From positions 78,906,127 to 78,970,126 of the forward strand of contig CM061224.1 of NCBI GenBank assembly GCA_030844895.1: 64,000 nt of DNA, written 5' to 3'. Shown in pieces: positions 1 through 11,600 of this stretch. How positions within the stretch are numbered: the first letter of the stretch is position 1; each line of letters starts with the position of its first letter. A model generated the notes under the pieces. The model saw nothing but the letters and a program-made list of their open reading frames with translations, was not told where the DNA came from and ran no database searches. Both the position numbers and the translations under genes were made by a program. This DNA is from Ambrosia x helenae. Lineage: Eukaryota > Streptophyta > Magnoliopsida > Asterales > Asteraceae.

Positions 1-3000
1 GTGTCTACGCATAATACCGTCTGACAAGTACTTCCATGTCTTCTCCCAAACATGGTCAGGCCTAGATAAGCTGTTAGACAACAACATCATCGCAAACAAA
101 TTACGAAGAGAGTATCTTGAGCCTGTATAATGAGCTTCCCCAATAGCTTCTATATATTCCTTGTCATCTTCCAACAGGCCAAGAGCGTAACATGCATCAC
201 GATATGTTGATAAAACTTCTCCATTCACCGTTCTAATATCAGCAAAAGATTTAGGACCTTTTACCTTATTGAGAAGAATCCTCAAGAAATAAGCCTCACC
301 CATTGAAGGAGTAACCATGTGAACACGACCAATTGCCTTACCTGTTTTCCGAAAGTCCCACTTTTTTTCATCACCTTTCCAAACAAATTTACTTGGGATT
401 TTGATATAACTAAGTTCATGTGCCACAGCTTCAGTTTCGTTTAGTTTCATCCACTGTAGAAACATTGTACAAGATACTGATGGTTTGTTGAGTACATTTT
501 GAAGCTTCTCTTGTGGACCGTATACAACAGTTTGCTCACCAGGTAGATGAAAAGGAAGCCTAATCACTGGAGTGTATCTGAAATGCACATCGTGTTTAAA
601 TATCCTCCATGAAGCTTCACATGCTGAAAGGAACCTGCAATCATAATGTTTTTTGATTTCATCTCTTTGCAAAACTTGTTCACCTTTTCCATCATCTTTT
701 ACAAAAGCAATTTTAGCCCTGTCCGGTCCCTTGTTAATTTATTTGAATAAATACTTGATTGAAGCGGCCTGGTTACACCATTCAACATTAATATGAGCTT
801 GATAACGCCTCAATAGTGTTGGGTTATAAGGAACCACATGTCTGTTGTCTAACTGAGCAGTTCCTTTTTCAACAAATACTCCAGAGTCTCTTCTTTTATA
901 AACCGGATATCAATTTGAATCTATCATTGACGCAGGAGAAAACTTCTTTGGAAATTTCTTCGAGCACTTACCGTAAATCATGCACGGGCAGTTTGGATAT
1001 TCACGTCCACAGGGACCATGAATCATAAAGTCACTCACAAGACTAAACAACTCAGGATCTAAATTCTTATCTGGGATTTCAGCAGACACGAAACGGTCAA
1101 CATGCTCAATCGTGGGAAGCTTGCTATCATCTTTAAGAAACAGACAGATATGAGCGTGCGGAAGACCACGCTTTTGGAACTCTATAGTATAAACCGCTGT
1201 AGAAATAAATGGTAATAAAATTAAAATATAAAAGAAATAAATAAAAACATGATTTAAAATAAAACAAAAAAATATATTGAATATATTTATTACTCTATTT
1301 GGGTTATAATGTGTATATAGATATATATAAAGAATTATTTTTCGTTATTAATGTATTTTACCTGCTGAAGTCTTCCCCAATAGTGCTTTTTCACGTAAAG
1401 CTTTCATAATTGATTCTAGCTTAACTTTGAATAATCTGGCTAAAATGTCCGGTCTATCTTCAGGATTTGTCTTCTTATCCTTCAGAAACCTTCTAACTTC
1501 AGGCCATTTCGGATTACACGTGATTGTGACAAAAAAATCAGGGTATCCATGTTTTTTACAAATAGCCATTGCATCAAGATAATTTTCCCTCATGTAACGT
1601 GCACCGCCAGTAAAAGAAGAGGGTAATATTATAGGTGTACCTACCGTTGCCAGATCTGTAGGTCCATTTTGATGCAAGTTTTGAAGACTGGTATAAGAGT
1701 CACACCTAAGTTTTTGTTGCTGATGACGTACATAAAACAACCGTTCACTCTCTATCATAGTATAAACGTCAACCAAAAACTGTTGTAGAAGGCGCCTTGC
1801 ATTCAAAATCAATGAGAACTTACCAACTCTGTCTTGAATATGATATGCAAAATACCCTCTCATTGAACACTTAGAATCTACTTTCTTTTTAGATTTCCTT
1901 TCTTCCCGATGCGTTATATCAACCCTATAACAATCTTCTCCAAATGGAATAAGCAATGGATACTGGAGAGCTAAATATTTTGGATGAAGCTCACTTATCC
2001 GCTTAAGACCGTCTTTTCTCGATTCCACAATAATATCACGATTGTCAATCTCGTCATCATGGTCTGTAAGTATAAGGGCAACGATTTCAGATGAAGTTGG
2101 TAAGTTTTATACTCGGCCATCTTTAGTTCTACTTCCAATAAGACGTAACTTAAGGCTAACATTAGGATTTTCATGAAATCGATCACGTACACTCCTATAG
2201 CTTTGCACAAGTTGATTTTTAGAGTCTAACATCGACTTGAGGTATTGAATGATTTCAACATCAACTTTTTCATCAAAATCTTTAGACTCTCCTTTTTCCT
2301 TACTGTAAGAAATAAATAAAAAAATTAAAAAATTAACATATTACAAAAATCCTAAAAAATAAAGTTTAAGTAAAACTTAATATTAATAAACTGTATAATA
2401 TTACCTGAAATTTTTTTCCTGTTGGAGACTTCATTTTCAGTGTCATAGATATACAACTGAGAAAATTTTGGTGTGTTTCCATCGTTGGGAATAAGACCAC
2501 CTAGGGCATGATAATTTTCACCACTTATTCTGTATATGAACGGAGCCTTGCCTTTATTAATATTTGAGTTGACCTTGCCTCCCATTGAAGTAAAACAGAA
2601 CATAGAATTGAAGCGACGAATGTGCTTTAAGAAATATTTGCTTCAAAAGTCCGTGTTCTTGAAAAGATTCTGATACTCTATACTGCTCTCTTTGAAATCT
2701 GGAAGTTGCACCTTGCCATAACCACAACATATCATGTAACATTTTCTACCACTAACTTGTTGTCCTCTACCAGCTTCCGATTTCCACAGTTTCGCATTAC
2801 ACATCTCACATACAACCGTTTGATCACCATGATCCAAATAATCTCGTTAATAGAATAAATCGAGATGATATTAACATAAATAAAAAAAATTATAAAATCG
2901 TAATTGAAAACTAAAAATAACAGTTACCTTTAGAGACACCCTTATATCGAGAATCTGCAATGGTTTGACGATTCATATCTTCTTCGTCTGACAAAGTAAC

Positions 3001-4483
3001 CATGCGAACAGGGGACACGCAGCGTCGATTACTTCTTAATCCATTGTTGCACTTTGCTAAGTTACGTAAACTTGAACTTTGTGTTAACATGGAAATATGA
3101 GTTGATGTATTCATGGTTGCTATCTGAACAGAAGTTGTTGCATTTGAACCTCTATCAAAATTAACACCTTCACCTAAATATAATATTAAAAGTTAAATTT
3201 TAATATTAATAAGAGTAACAACTTTATATAAGTAATTTATTCAAACAAAGTGGTACCAGATGTAACGATGGATTGACTCTGCAATCCTGTAATGGTATTA
3301 ACTTTACGTCTTTTAGCATCAAGTTGTGCTTTTCTTAAACTTCTAGAATCGGCAGAATGTTGTCTTTTGATATCAGCCACTGACACTATTTATAAAACTA
3401 AAATAAGTTTGGATAGTAAATGAAGTTTTAGTTATAGAATGTTATGATAATATAAATACAAACGTAATCAAGATAGAAGTATAATACCATTTGTAATATT
3501 AGACAAAGGAGTACGTTCTGTTGAACCTGTTTATAAATAAATAAATAAATAAATTACCTTCAGATTGAAAAATTATGAAATTAAAAAAATGTTACAAATT
3601 ATTAAATTGAAACAATACTTATTACCGAAAAAGATGTGGTATATGGGGTGTTGAAGGTTGAGGTAATACTAGATAGGTCAATTGAAAATACATTGTTGCT
3701 GGATGTTGACGGATTTGTATCTCCAGGTTGCTCAATGTTATGTCTCTTAGCATCAAGTTGTAATTTTCGAAATTTGCGACAATCACGTGCAATGTTACTT
3801 TTGACTTCAACCATAGAAACAAATGATTAAATAATAATAGTTTTTATATGAAAATAAATAAGAAAATTGCTAATATTTCTTAACATAAAATATGGGGCAA
3901 AAAAATAAATAAACATACCGATTGAAATGTTAGACTTTGGTGTTTGTTGGACTTCACATTAACAAAATAGAAAAATTAATTCAAATAAAAAATAATTATT
4001 AATATGCATTGGAATTTGATACTTTATACAAAGATATAAAAATAATAAGTGTGATAATAAAACTTTACCAGGTGTAGACACATTGAAATGGTGTGAAGAT
4101 TCAATGGAGTCGTGGTTAAATACTCCACTTGGTGGTACATTTTGAATTCCATCATTTGTTGGATTATTGACCTTGCATCTCTTCGCATCTAGTTGTGATT
4201 TTCTAAATTTACGACAATCAGACGCATTCTTAATTTTTTCTTCATTTGATACAACTGTGAAGAAAAATAAATTAATTGCATAGTACAATTATCATATAAC
4301 TAAAGATTTAAAATATATGAATTTCGTTTACCGTTAGAGATATTAGATAATGGTGTTCCTTTGTCATTACCTTTAAAAAAACATAAGTTAAATGACAAAA
4401 GACAAGTAATATTAAAAGGAATATATTGTAGATATAAGCAAAAAATTACCATTTGAAGTGTTAGAAAGCCTTTTACGTCCCAT
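1..4483 (-). pseudogene. Helitron Rep/helicase (N-terminal and Rep part), decayed, partial
   Basis: Rep-helicase of a plant Helitron, which would nick and unwind DNA for rolling-circle transposition. The first exon starts at 4483 (MGRKRLSNTSNG). Several small N-terminal exons follow, then the conserved block with YLDHGDQTVVCEMCNAKLW (about 2837-2780), FIYRISGENYHALGG (about 2540-2500), ISELHPKYLALQYPLLIPFG (about 2000-1940) and DFFVTITCNPKWPEV (about 1540-1500). The HUH motif GLPHAHICLF lies at about 1170-1140. A 165-bp GT-AG intron (1197-1361) joins the two halves of the Rep domain in frame. At least four in-frame stops interrupt it: near 2636, near 2109 (Tyr position), near 909, and near 738, where the second catalytic Tyr of YLFKY is TAA. 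The helicase domain lies beyond base 1. It is clearly inactive. Confidence 0.85.
3258..4375 (-). repeat. Three-fold tandem two-exon cassette in the Helitron Rep 5' region
   Basis: A short exon encoding TPLSNISNG-like peptide followed by an exon encoding DCRKFRKxQLDAKR-like peptide occurs three times. The short exons lie at about 4331-4375, 3918-3955 and 3487-3527. The long exons start near 4262, 3812 and 3390. Spacing is about 420-450 bp, so a two-exon unit appears to have been tandemly duplicated and then diverged. Each short exon ends in a GT donor. This basic, Ser/Asn-rich N-terminus precedes the conserved Rep block; its function is unknown. Confidence 0.65.
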
Positions 4484-5267
4484 TTCACCTACAAGGAACA
4501 AATGTCTACATAAAATGTTTCATCACAATTTAACACAATATAAATCAACACAAATAATCATGATATTCAACTATTAAGTTATAAAAATGCACAAATGAAA
4601 GAAAAGATTGACATACATTCAAGTTGTACAAACGAACAGCCGAGCAAACATACAATAGCAAAGCAGAAGTATTTTGAAGGTTTTGATTGTTTTGAAACTT
4701 TGTTAGATCAATGTCTTAAAGCAGGATGTATTGTTTGTATGTAAATTTTGTTGACACAATGTGATTTTTATAGAGGATTGTATTAAATGTATAATTAAAA
4801 CTGCTAATTAATATGTTTAATAAATTACCATTATTAAAGAAGTTTTAAAAATTTGAATTTGAAAATTTTCGAATGTTATGTGATTCGAAATTTAAAAATT
4901 TGTATTATATTTAGTATAAATATGTTGTTTGATACTAATTTTAACATCTTGCTTACTTTATGGTAATCACTTAATTTGGTTTTATTAATTTTTTTGTAAC
5001 TCATATAGTTATTAATGTAATTCAAAAAATTAATTAATAACAAACTTCTAATAATAATGTTACATCAAATAAATATATTGCATCATTTTGAATTTTAACA
5101 AAGTAACAAAAAAGAAATATAAAATGCAAACACACAATTTATTTAGATGAAATTTGTCCCAAAAATCCAAACCAATCATAAAGAAAATCAAATTGTCACA
5201 AACATTAAATAAAAATCCAGATAATAGACAAATGTATAAATTAATTGTTAACTATTTCTATTTCTCA
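4484..5267. other. A+T-rich spacer within the Helitron
   Basis: Between the Rep start codon and the next exon-like block, this stretch is strongly A+T-rich with many short A and T runs. I see no open frame, repeat array or RNA gene. It presumably holds the Rep promoter and the 3' flank of the upstream gene; no TATA box can be singled out. Confidence 0.4.
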
Positions 5268-5660
5268 AGCTAAGGCACTAAAAGGGAGATCTCAGGTGTC
5301 ACTTCCTCATCATTGCGTATGTTATCTCCAACAGAATCCTACAATATTAAATGAAATGTCAAAATTGTTAGAATAAACTACATTAAAAACTGAATTTGAA
5401 TATATAAATAAATAAGTCAAACAACAACATTCAAAGACAATGCATTCTGTGTTTAAGATTAACATATATCGATGTTTTCAAAACTAACCTGTTCATCCAT
5501 CAAAACCATATCGGGACAAACAGTTTCTCCCTGCATCTTTCGATTTGGTAGCTTCAAAAATTCTAAATAACTTAATTTTGATTTGTATTGACTCATCCGC
5601 GATTTAATGCCATTCTATACTCTTCCATGTTTGGATACATAAACCTGCAAGTTAATAGAA
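5268..5660 (-). pseudogene. Unassigned exon pair, minus strand (3' end of a gene in the Helitron)
   Basis: Two blocks look like terminal exons. One, at about 5605-5490, reads KLPNRKMQGETVCPDMVLMD and ends at a GT donor. The second, at about 5338-5268, reads DSVGDNIRNDEEVTPEISLL and then stops. An in-frame stop occurs upstream of the first block if read from its apparent acceptor. In the undisturbed Helitron these lie downstream of the B3 gene and upstream of Rep, so they could be its last exons or belong to a separate (for example RPA-like) gene. I do not recognise the family. Confidence 0.3.
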
Positions 5661-5972
5661 TATATATATTTAATCATTAGATGCAAAATAAATAATTGAA
5701 TTAATATGTAAAATATGATAGACATACCTGATAGAGTTTTCTAGGAAATAGTGATAATAAATTTTACAAAACAAAATCTGTACATATAATGTAAATTCCA
5801 CGATTTATTTATGTTAAACAATTAGTAATATAAAAAAGGTAAAAAGATGCGATGGAAATGAAAATTAATTTAGATTAAAAGTTGCTATAATAAAAAATTC
5901 CTATTTTTTTATTTAAATTTCTATTTAGACAATTTTTAAAATGTATAGGTATAAAATGTAAAGATTTCAATC
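5661..5972. other. A+T-rich Helitron DNA ending in gypsy target site CAATC
   Basis: Noncoding A+T-rich sequence. Its last five bases, CAATC (5968-5972), are repeated at 30823-30827 and form the target-site duplication of the gypsy element. Confidence 0.6.
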
Positions 5973-6352
5973 TGTGACACCCGGCAAACTCAGGTTAGTA
6001 ACGTTGACTAAACTAGTAAGTCTACCTTAGCGAATCATACATATTACGTACTTAACAGGGTCAGTCGAGTCGGTATGATGATTCTGGGAATCATCGGGAG
6101 TCGTTACGATGATCCACGGGATCATCGGGAGTCGGTCCATGACCATGTGTACAAGGATTGGTGATTCGTGGAATCGCCGGGTTTAATGCACACACGAGTC
6201 TCGAGTCCCGGGAATTAGTGAACGGATGTAAACGTGTTAGTTATCATGCATTATATGTTTGAAATCATTATGTGACTTATCGGTATGTGAATACGTGTTT
6301 ATATATGTTAAAATAGTGTTTAACGCGCCAAAAACCCGTTCCAGCATCACAG

Positions 6353-6518
6353 GGGCGATTAGGAAGCCCTAATCGCCTATACATGGGGCGAGTAGGAGAT
6401 CATAGGGGCGAATAGGGGCTCTACTCGCCAGAATATAGGCGAGTAGGAGCCCTACTCGTCTGGAACCACCTGCTACTCGCCTATACTGGTGAACTCGGGT
6501 CAAAACACCTATAAATAG
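6353..6518 (+). promoter_or_regulatory. Gypsy LTR promoter: GCGARTAGG inverted-motif cluster plus TATA box
   Basis: A run of the motif GGCGA(A/G/T)TAGG and its complement CCTA(A/C)TCGCC occupies 6353-6486, for example GGCGAGTAGGAGCCCTACTC. It stops about 25 bases before a TATA box, CTATAAATAG (6509-6518). The 3' LTR has the same arrangement at about 28598-28765. The TATA call is confident. The cluster as binding sites or cruciform-forming DNA is inference. Confidence 0.65.
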
Positions 6519-7296
6519 AACCCTTAACTCCCCAAACACCATTTGTGCAACCCTAACTGACCCTAAGCCTCCCACACACCTTGAAACACCTCTGGAGCTT
6601 GCTTTGCTTCAAAACACACCATCACCAAGCTTATACACCCTTCTTTGATAAAATCCAAGGTGTGTTCTTCATCCTACACCTTTGTAAAGTTGTTGTTTTG
6701 ATTCCCCAAAAGTCCAGACCTTGTTTTGCTAAGTTTGTGTCTTTAAAACCCTTTGAAAAGAGTTCTAATACAAGTTTACACCATAATACTTGCTATATGT
6801 GAAGTATTTGTGCATATGATGATTGTTGGTGATTATAACATGAATATTTCCATGAATTTGATGTACTTCTGATGTGTAAGTGTTGTTAGGATGATTATCT
6901 ATGAGTTTAAGCCCTTGTTATGATGTTTAGGTGCAAGTATGCATTTTGACCCATTTGGGTAATTCTTGAAGAATAGGATGTATGATGCGATTCATTGCTT
7001 GTTTATGGTTAGAAATCATGCTAGGATGATGATATAACATAGAGATGATGAATTGCAACTTGTAGGAGATGAAATCTGATTGTTTCCATATAGGGAAAGA
7101 TAAGGTTAGTTAATGAAACCTAGTATTTGCCATTTTTGGAATTAATCGCACCGAGCCCGTTTGAGCAGAGATAAATTGGGGGGTTTTTGCTTGAAAAGGG
7201 TTGGTTAATAGTTTAGTTTTGATATTGGGTGTTTTTACATGTTTCGGATCTGATTTGGAGGGTTTAACACGCGAAAACGCGCAACAGCAGAGCATC

Positions 7297-7447
7297 AGGC
7301 GAATAGGGCCCTACTCGCCTGAAGCTTCATGCGAGTAGGAGCCTACTCGCCTATAGCTTCATGCGAATAGGCCCTACTCGCCTATATCCTCCCTCCTACT
7401 CACTAGTTGACTTTTCCTAATCGCATGAAGGTTTCCTAATCGCGTGT
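7297..7447 (+). repeat. Second GCGARTAGG motif cluster in the gypsy LTR
   Basis: Same motif family as upstream of the TATA box, now about 790 bp downstream, in the presumed transcribed leader. It includes the near-palindrome AGGCGAATAGGGCCCTACTC and three units separated by AGCTTCATGCGA-type linkers. The 3' LTR keeps only part of this cluster (near 29541-29625), accounting for the 63-bp length difference. Confidence 0.7.
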
Positions 7448-8644
7448 GCTGCTGTCGTAAACGCGTTTTGACATCCTGGAACATGATTTGACACCTAGGA
7501 ACATGATAGGAACCCCGGGATACACCCAATGACTTAGTAAGACGTGTTCGGACCTGATTATGCGTTAATCGGACATTATGCTAGGCTAGGTGAACTATTG
7601 CGCGTATTAAGTGTTTAATTGCATATGTTGCATGATGTCTTGTATTTACCTAACACGTGGGATGTCGGGTCACCAATGGGATGTCGGGTCTTGTCTGGCA
7701 CGGTCGGTTTAACAGTTAAAGATGTTTTCAAACGTTTATGGTCACGGTCTGGACATTCGGGGACTAGTTAACCCACGGGTTATTAGTCCGGATACTTATA
7801 CACATTTTATGATAGGTCGCCGCTAATTGGGGCTATCATAGCATAATTACTTAACTGTTTTCAAGTAACGCAATCCGAGGTGAGTGTCACAGCCCCACTT
7901 TTACCGTTTTGCTTTCGGGGGAGAAACATGCTACTTATTTTGATTACTCATCATAGATCATGTTGTACTATGGTTATTTCACGTACTATGCGGCTTTTAC
8001 AGAAAGTCCCAGGGGAGAACCATGAATGTGCGGGGATGCACAACGGGGGAAATGTGGATAGATCTATTGGGCCTTACAAACCCCACCCGACGGCTGGGAG
8101 CTGGGCGGGTGCATATTGTCTCTAACACTTGGGGGGTTACCGAGGCATCGGTAATCCCGTCCGTCTGGGCTGGCTTCAACACTTATACCGGTTTAGTAAT
8201 GGATTCCCAACCGCAGTAGTAGCAACACTTAACGTCTAGCTAATGTTTTCATAACATAGTAGTAACGAAAATGATCTTACCGAACTTATAACAACACTTC
8301 ATAAAAGAAAACCTGTGAACTCACCAGCATTATATGTTGACATTTTTGGCATGTTTTCTCAGGTCGCTAAGGTAGCAGTCAATGGGCTAGGCGCACGAAG
8401 TCATGCACAGCGTCTAATATTTTGAAGCATATTAAACAATGTTTTGTAAACAATGATATGTCTTTTGGTTGTAAACAAGAATGCTTCCGTTGCTGGTTTA
8501 CGGCTCAAAGCATGATATTTTGGTTTTAAATATATTTATGAATGCATGTTTGCTGTATGTTTATTGTGATCGTTGACTGAGATCCTGGTGTGTCACGCAC
8601 CTCACGGTAAAACCCCGCACGTGGAATTTGAGGGTGTGACTGAT

Positions 8645-8657
8645 TGGTATCAGAGCC
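8645..8657 (+). other. Gypsy primer binding site (initiator-Met tRNA)
   Basis: TGGTATCAGAGCC follows the 5' LTR by three bases and is complementary to the 3' end of plant initiator-methionine tRNA, the usual primer for these elements. Confidence 0.93.
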
Positions 8658-9260
8658 AGGTTATAGTGAACTAGGACTGCATGTAGAGTCTAGTCTATAA
8701 CTGAGTCGCACACACTAGACGGTCACAATTAGTCGAGTCTTAACAAGTGGGTAACAATATGACTTGTCGGGGGTGTCGGTGTCGTCATCTTCTACGCTAC
8801 ATCATCTGTTTACTCTTTATCATCCTATCTCTTGACTTATCCTTACTATGATTCGATGGCGAGCGATATACTATTGAACTTTCTTGGCGGCGGTGTACAT
8901 TGGGGTAGCTTCGGCGTACTCTTGAGATCTGTCCAGGGATTTGGACATCTCCCTTCTATGCCCTAATGAACACGCTCGTCCTTATGCATACTATCTTGTA
9001 CTTATACTTATGATAATACCATGATTGGGCGCTAGTGTTCGGTGACTTGAACTTCAAACATAAGGCACGCCTGGAGGACCATGTGGAACATTTTATCATG
9101 TCGGGTGCACACGAGATTATAAACTGTGATGCATGGGATCCCTGGCGGACTTTGGGCTTGAACAGATAGACCCGAACTGGGCTCGGTCTAGTTTCTTGAA
9201 ATTCCTAATGGGTTATACCACGGGCAAGCCTAAATCTTTTGTTTCATGTTGTGACAGAAG
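8658..9260 (+). other. Gypsy untranslated leader
   Basis: About 600 bp between the PBS and the first gag ATG. It has no open frame that continues into gag and no motif array, so it appears to be plain 5' leader. Confidence 0.6.
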
Positions 9261-10481
9261 ATGTCGGGAGCTCGTGGAGGTCGCAGAGGCGGCCGTGCTG
9301 GCGGTCGTGCTGGCGGCCGTGGTGGCGGCGGTGGCCGTGGGAACATTAATATGACCCAAGCGGAATTGGATAACCTGATGCAGCAGCACGTGAATATCGC
9401 TCTGGCTGCATTCCAAGCCGCTCATAATGGTATGGGTGGTACGTCGATTCTCACCTATTCTATCTTGTTCTGGGGTACTGTACCTTTTCTTGATTCTCAC
9501 CTGTGTGTCTATTCCAGGTGGTGCTGTCAATCCTCCTCCACCCCAGTGTTCCTTCAAAAAGTTTATGGATTGCAAGCCCCACAACTTTAGTGGCACTGAA
9601 GGGGCGGTGGGACTGCTCCGTTGGTTGGAGAAAATTGAATCGGTTTTCTCGATGTGCAGCTGCCCGGAAGGCGACTGGGTGAAATATGCTTCTGCGACCC
9701 TGGAGGGTCAAGCTCTGACTTGGTGGAACTCCACCACCCAGACTATGGGTATTGGGGAAGCCCACGCTATGCCCTGGGCGGAGTTCATTCAGTTGCTGAA
9801 AAACGAGTACTGCCCGAGGGATGAAATCCAGAAACTTGAGCACGAAGTCTGGAATCATAAAATGGTGGGGTCCGAGATTGAAGCTTACACTGCTAGGCAC
9901 AATGAGTTGGCGGTATTGTGCCCTGATCTGCACGCACCCGAATACCGAAGGATCGAACACTATGTCGCTGGGTTAGTACCGGAGATTGCAGGGTTGGTTG
10001 CTGCGGGTAATCTCACTGTTTATTCTGAGGTGGTTCGGTCGGCTCACAGGCTGACCAACATGAAGGTGGCTGAAGTGGTCTTGCCTCCTTGAGGCGCTAC
10101 TGTGAAAGCTCCTGATAGTAACAAGCGGAAGTGGGAAGCTGTGGGGAAAGGCTCAAGCTCGGCTCAGCCTCAGCAGGTGAGGAAGACTGATACTGGAGGA
10201 TCGTCGTCTGAACGACAACCGGGGGTTTATGCTGGGAAGTTGCCGAAGTGTGATCGATGCAACTATCATCATACCGGTCCTTGCGATGATAAGGATCGTT
10301 GCCGTCGGTGCCATAAGATTGGGCACCAAGCCAAGGATTGTAGGTCCAACCCTCTGGGGAACCGAAACCCGTCGGTCACGCCAGCCCCAGCCCCTCAAGT
10401 CGCTGCTCCCCAGGGAAATCAGGGAAACAAGGGTGCTATAACTGTGGTGAGCTTGGTCACTACAAGCGTAACTGCCCCAAG
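9261..10481 (+). pseudogene. Gypsy gag (capsid/nucleocapsid), broken
   Basis: Gag packages element RNA into virus-like particles. It starts MSGARGGRRGGRAGG, a Gly/Arg-rich N-terminus (about 9261-9350), then GNINMTQAELDNL. The retrotransposon Gag domain spans about 9540-10040 (GTEGAVGLLRWLEKIESVF, TWWNSTTQT, VGSEIEAYTARHNEL). An 88-bp putative intron (9430-9517) separates the N-terminus from this domain. The first zinc knuckle is CRRCHKIGHQAKDC (about 10300-10340). The second, CYNCGELGHYKRNC, is knocked out of frame by a 1-base loss near 10433. An in-frame TGA occurs at 10090-10092. The protein cannot be made intact. Confidence 0.88.
9430..9517 (+). other. Putative 88-bp intron inside gypsy gag
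   Basis: The frame starting at 9261 runs into unrelated sequence after QAAHNG. Removing 9430-9517, which starts GTATGG and ends TCTATTCCAG with a pyrimidine-rich tract and TTGATTCTCAC branch-like sequence, restores the Gag frame exactly across a split GGT codon. The length (88) is not a multiple of three, so retention causes a frameshift. Splicing is inferred from sequence only; a frameshifting insertion that happens to look like an intron is the alternative. Confidence 0.65.
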
Positions 10482-11070
10482 TTGAGACAGGGTGAAGCCG
10501 GGAAGACCGGGTCGGGTAATGGAAACAACGGGGGCGGAGGCAGGAATGCTCGCGCCTTTGTGATTGGTTCGAGCGGTGCTCGACAGGATCCTGACACTGT
10601 TAATGGTACGTTTCTTCTCGATAATCGCTATGCTACGGTTTTATTCGATTCCGGTGCCGATAAGAGTTTTATATCTCTTGGTTTAGTCAATTGCTTGATA
10701 GGGTACCTACACCTTTAGAGGCTAAGTACTTGATAGAATTGGCTGATGGTAAGAAAGTCGAGGCGACGCACGTCCTTAGGGAGTGTCACCTTGAGTTGTC
10801 GGGTTATTCCTTTCCTATTGATCTTATGCCGGTGTCCTTGGGTAGTTTCGATGTGGTCGTGGGTATGGATTGGTTGTCTCTGTATCATGCTGAGATCGTT
10901 TGTTTTGATAAAGTCATTCGACTTCCTCTCCCTGATGGAGAAATTCTGTTGGTGCACGGTGAGAAGAGTGGGGTCCCATTGAGTATCATTTCGTGTATGA
11001 AAGCCTATAAGTATCTTCGGAAGGGGTATTCTGCCATTCTGGCACTTGTTTCGGTTTCGTCTGAAGAAGA
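10482..11070 (+). pseudogene. Gypsy aspartic protease region, frameshifted and cut by copia
   Basis: Retroviral-type protease that would cleave the Gag-Pol polyprotein. The catalytic motif FDSGADKSF is at about 10645-10671. A frameshift near 10690 moves the rest (RVPTPLEAKYLIELADGKK, VVVGMDWL) into another frame. The region ends at TSD GAAGA (11066-11070), where element A is inserted; the polyprotein resumes at 25249. Confidence 0.85.
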
Positions 11071-11587
11071 TGTGAGCGAAAGATTTTAACTAAAACAGGA
11101 TTATACGATCATACAAATCACAAAGCTAGGTGCGGAAACCCTAGTTCTGAACAAATTGATAAAACACAAATCAAAACGCAATCAAGATCATTTTCAACAT
11201 CATTTCATAGATTAACTTCTTTCAAATAAGCTTTTACAATCAGTTTTACGTTAATCTAGAACACACACACAATATCTCAAAACAACCTCTGAACCTGACC
11301 TGAACACAGACACAACTGACAACTCTATTACATAATCAAAATCACAAAACCTATTTATAGATACTGCACGTTCGCCCCTTTTCACTGGTCGAACGTAAGT
11401 CTTTTCCACATTCGCCCATTATCAATGGTCGAATGTGTCTTCATGTCAGTTCCATTCTACCTTCGTCCGTTATCCAACTACCTTCGCCCACTATTATCTT
11501 CCTTCGCCCACTATTATTTACCTTCGGCAAGTCACTAACATATGTTAATAATGTTTATCCAATCCTTAGTCGCAAAACGCATCAACA
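11071..11587 (-). repeat. Element A 3' LTR (full length)
   Basis: 517 bp. The inner end (11444-11587) matches the truncated 5' LTR at 25099-25243 base for base apart from scattered changes. In the element's orientation it reads: motif cluster, TATA box, then a transcribed part ending CGCTCACA. Confidence 0.88.
11351..11530 (-). promoter_or_regulatory. Element A LTR promoter: TTCGCCC/GGTCGAA cluster plus TATA
   Basis: On the minus strand a TATA box CTATAAATAG (11360-11351) directly follows a cluster (11530-11366) of the motif (A/C)TTCGCCC and its partner GGTCGAA. Inverted pairs include CACATTCGCCC...GGTCGAATGTG (about 11407-11437). Further TTCGCCC copies extend to 11530. The layout matches element B and the internal promoter at 15971-16212. 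Confidence 0.65.
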
Positions 11588-11600
11588 AACTCCCCCTCGA
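11588..11600 (-). other. Element A polypurine tract
   Basis: Minus strand TCGAGGGGGAGTT sits between the stop codon of the extra ORF and the 3' LTR, where plus-strand DNA synthesis would be primed. Similar GGGGGAG tracts recur at about 15707 and 17421, the multiple-PPT pattern of Sireviruses. Confidence 0.75.

Larger units (their letters stand above)
5973..8641 (+). repeat. Gypsy 5' LTR
   Basis: Begins TGTGACACCCGG, like the 3' LTR at 28218, and ends GAGGGTGTGAC just before the PBS. The terminal A of the 3' LTR copy is T here. The near-inverted ends (TGTGACACCC and GGGTGTGACA) differ by one base from a perfect terminal inverted repeat. It contains a TATA box at 6509-6518 with a motif cluster upstream and a second cluster at 7297-7447. 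It is about 64 bp longer than the 3' LTR. Confidence 0.92.
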
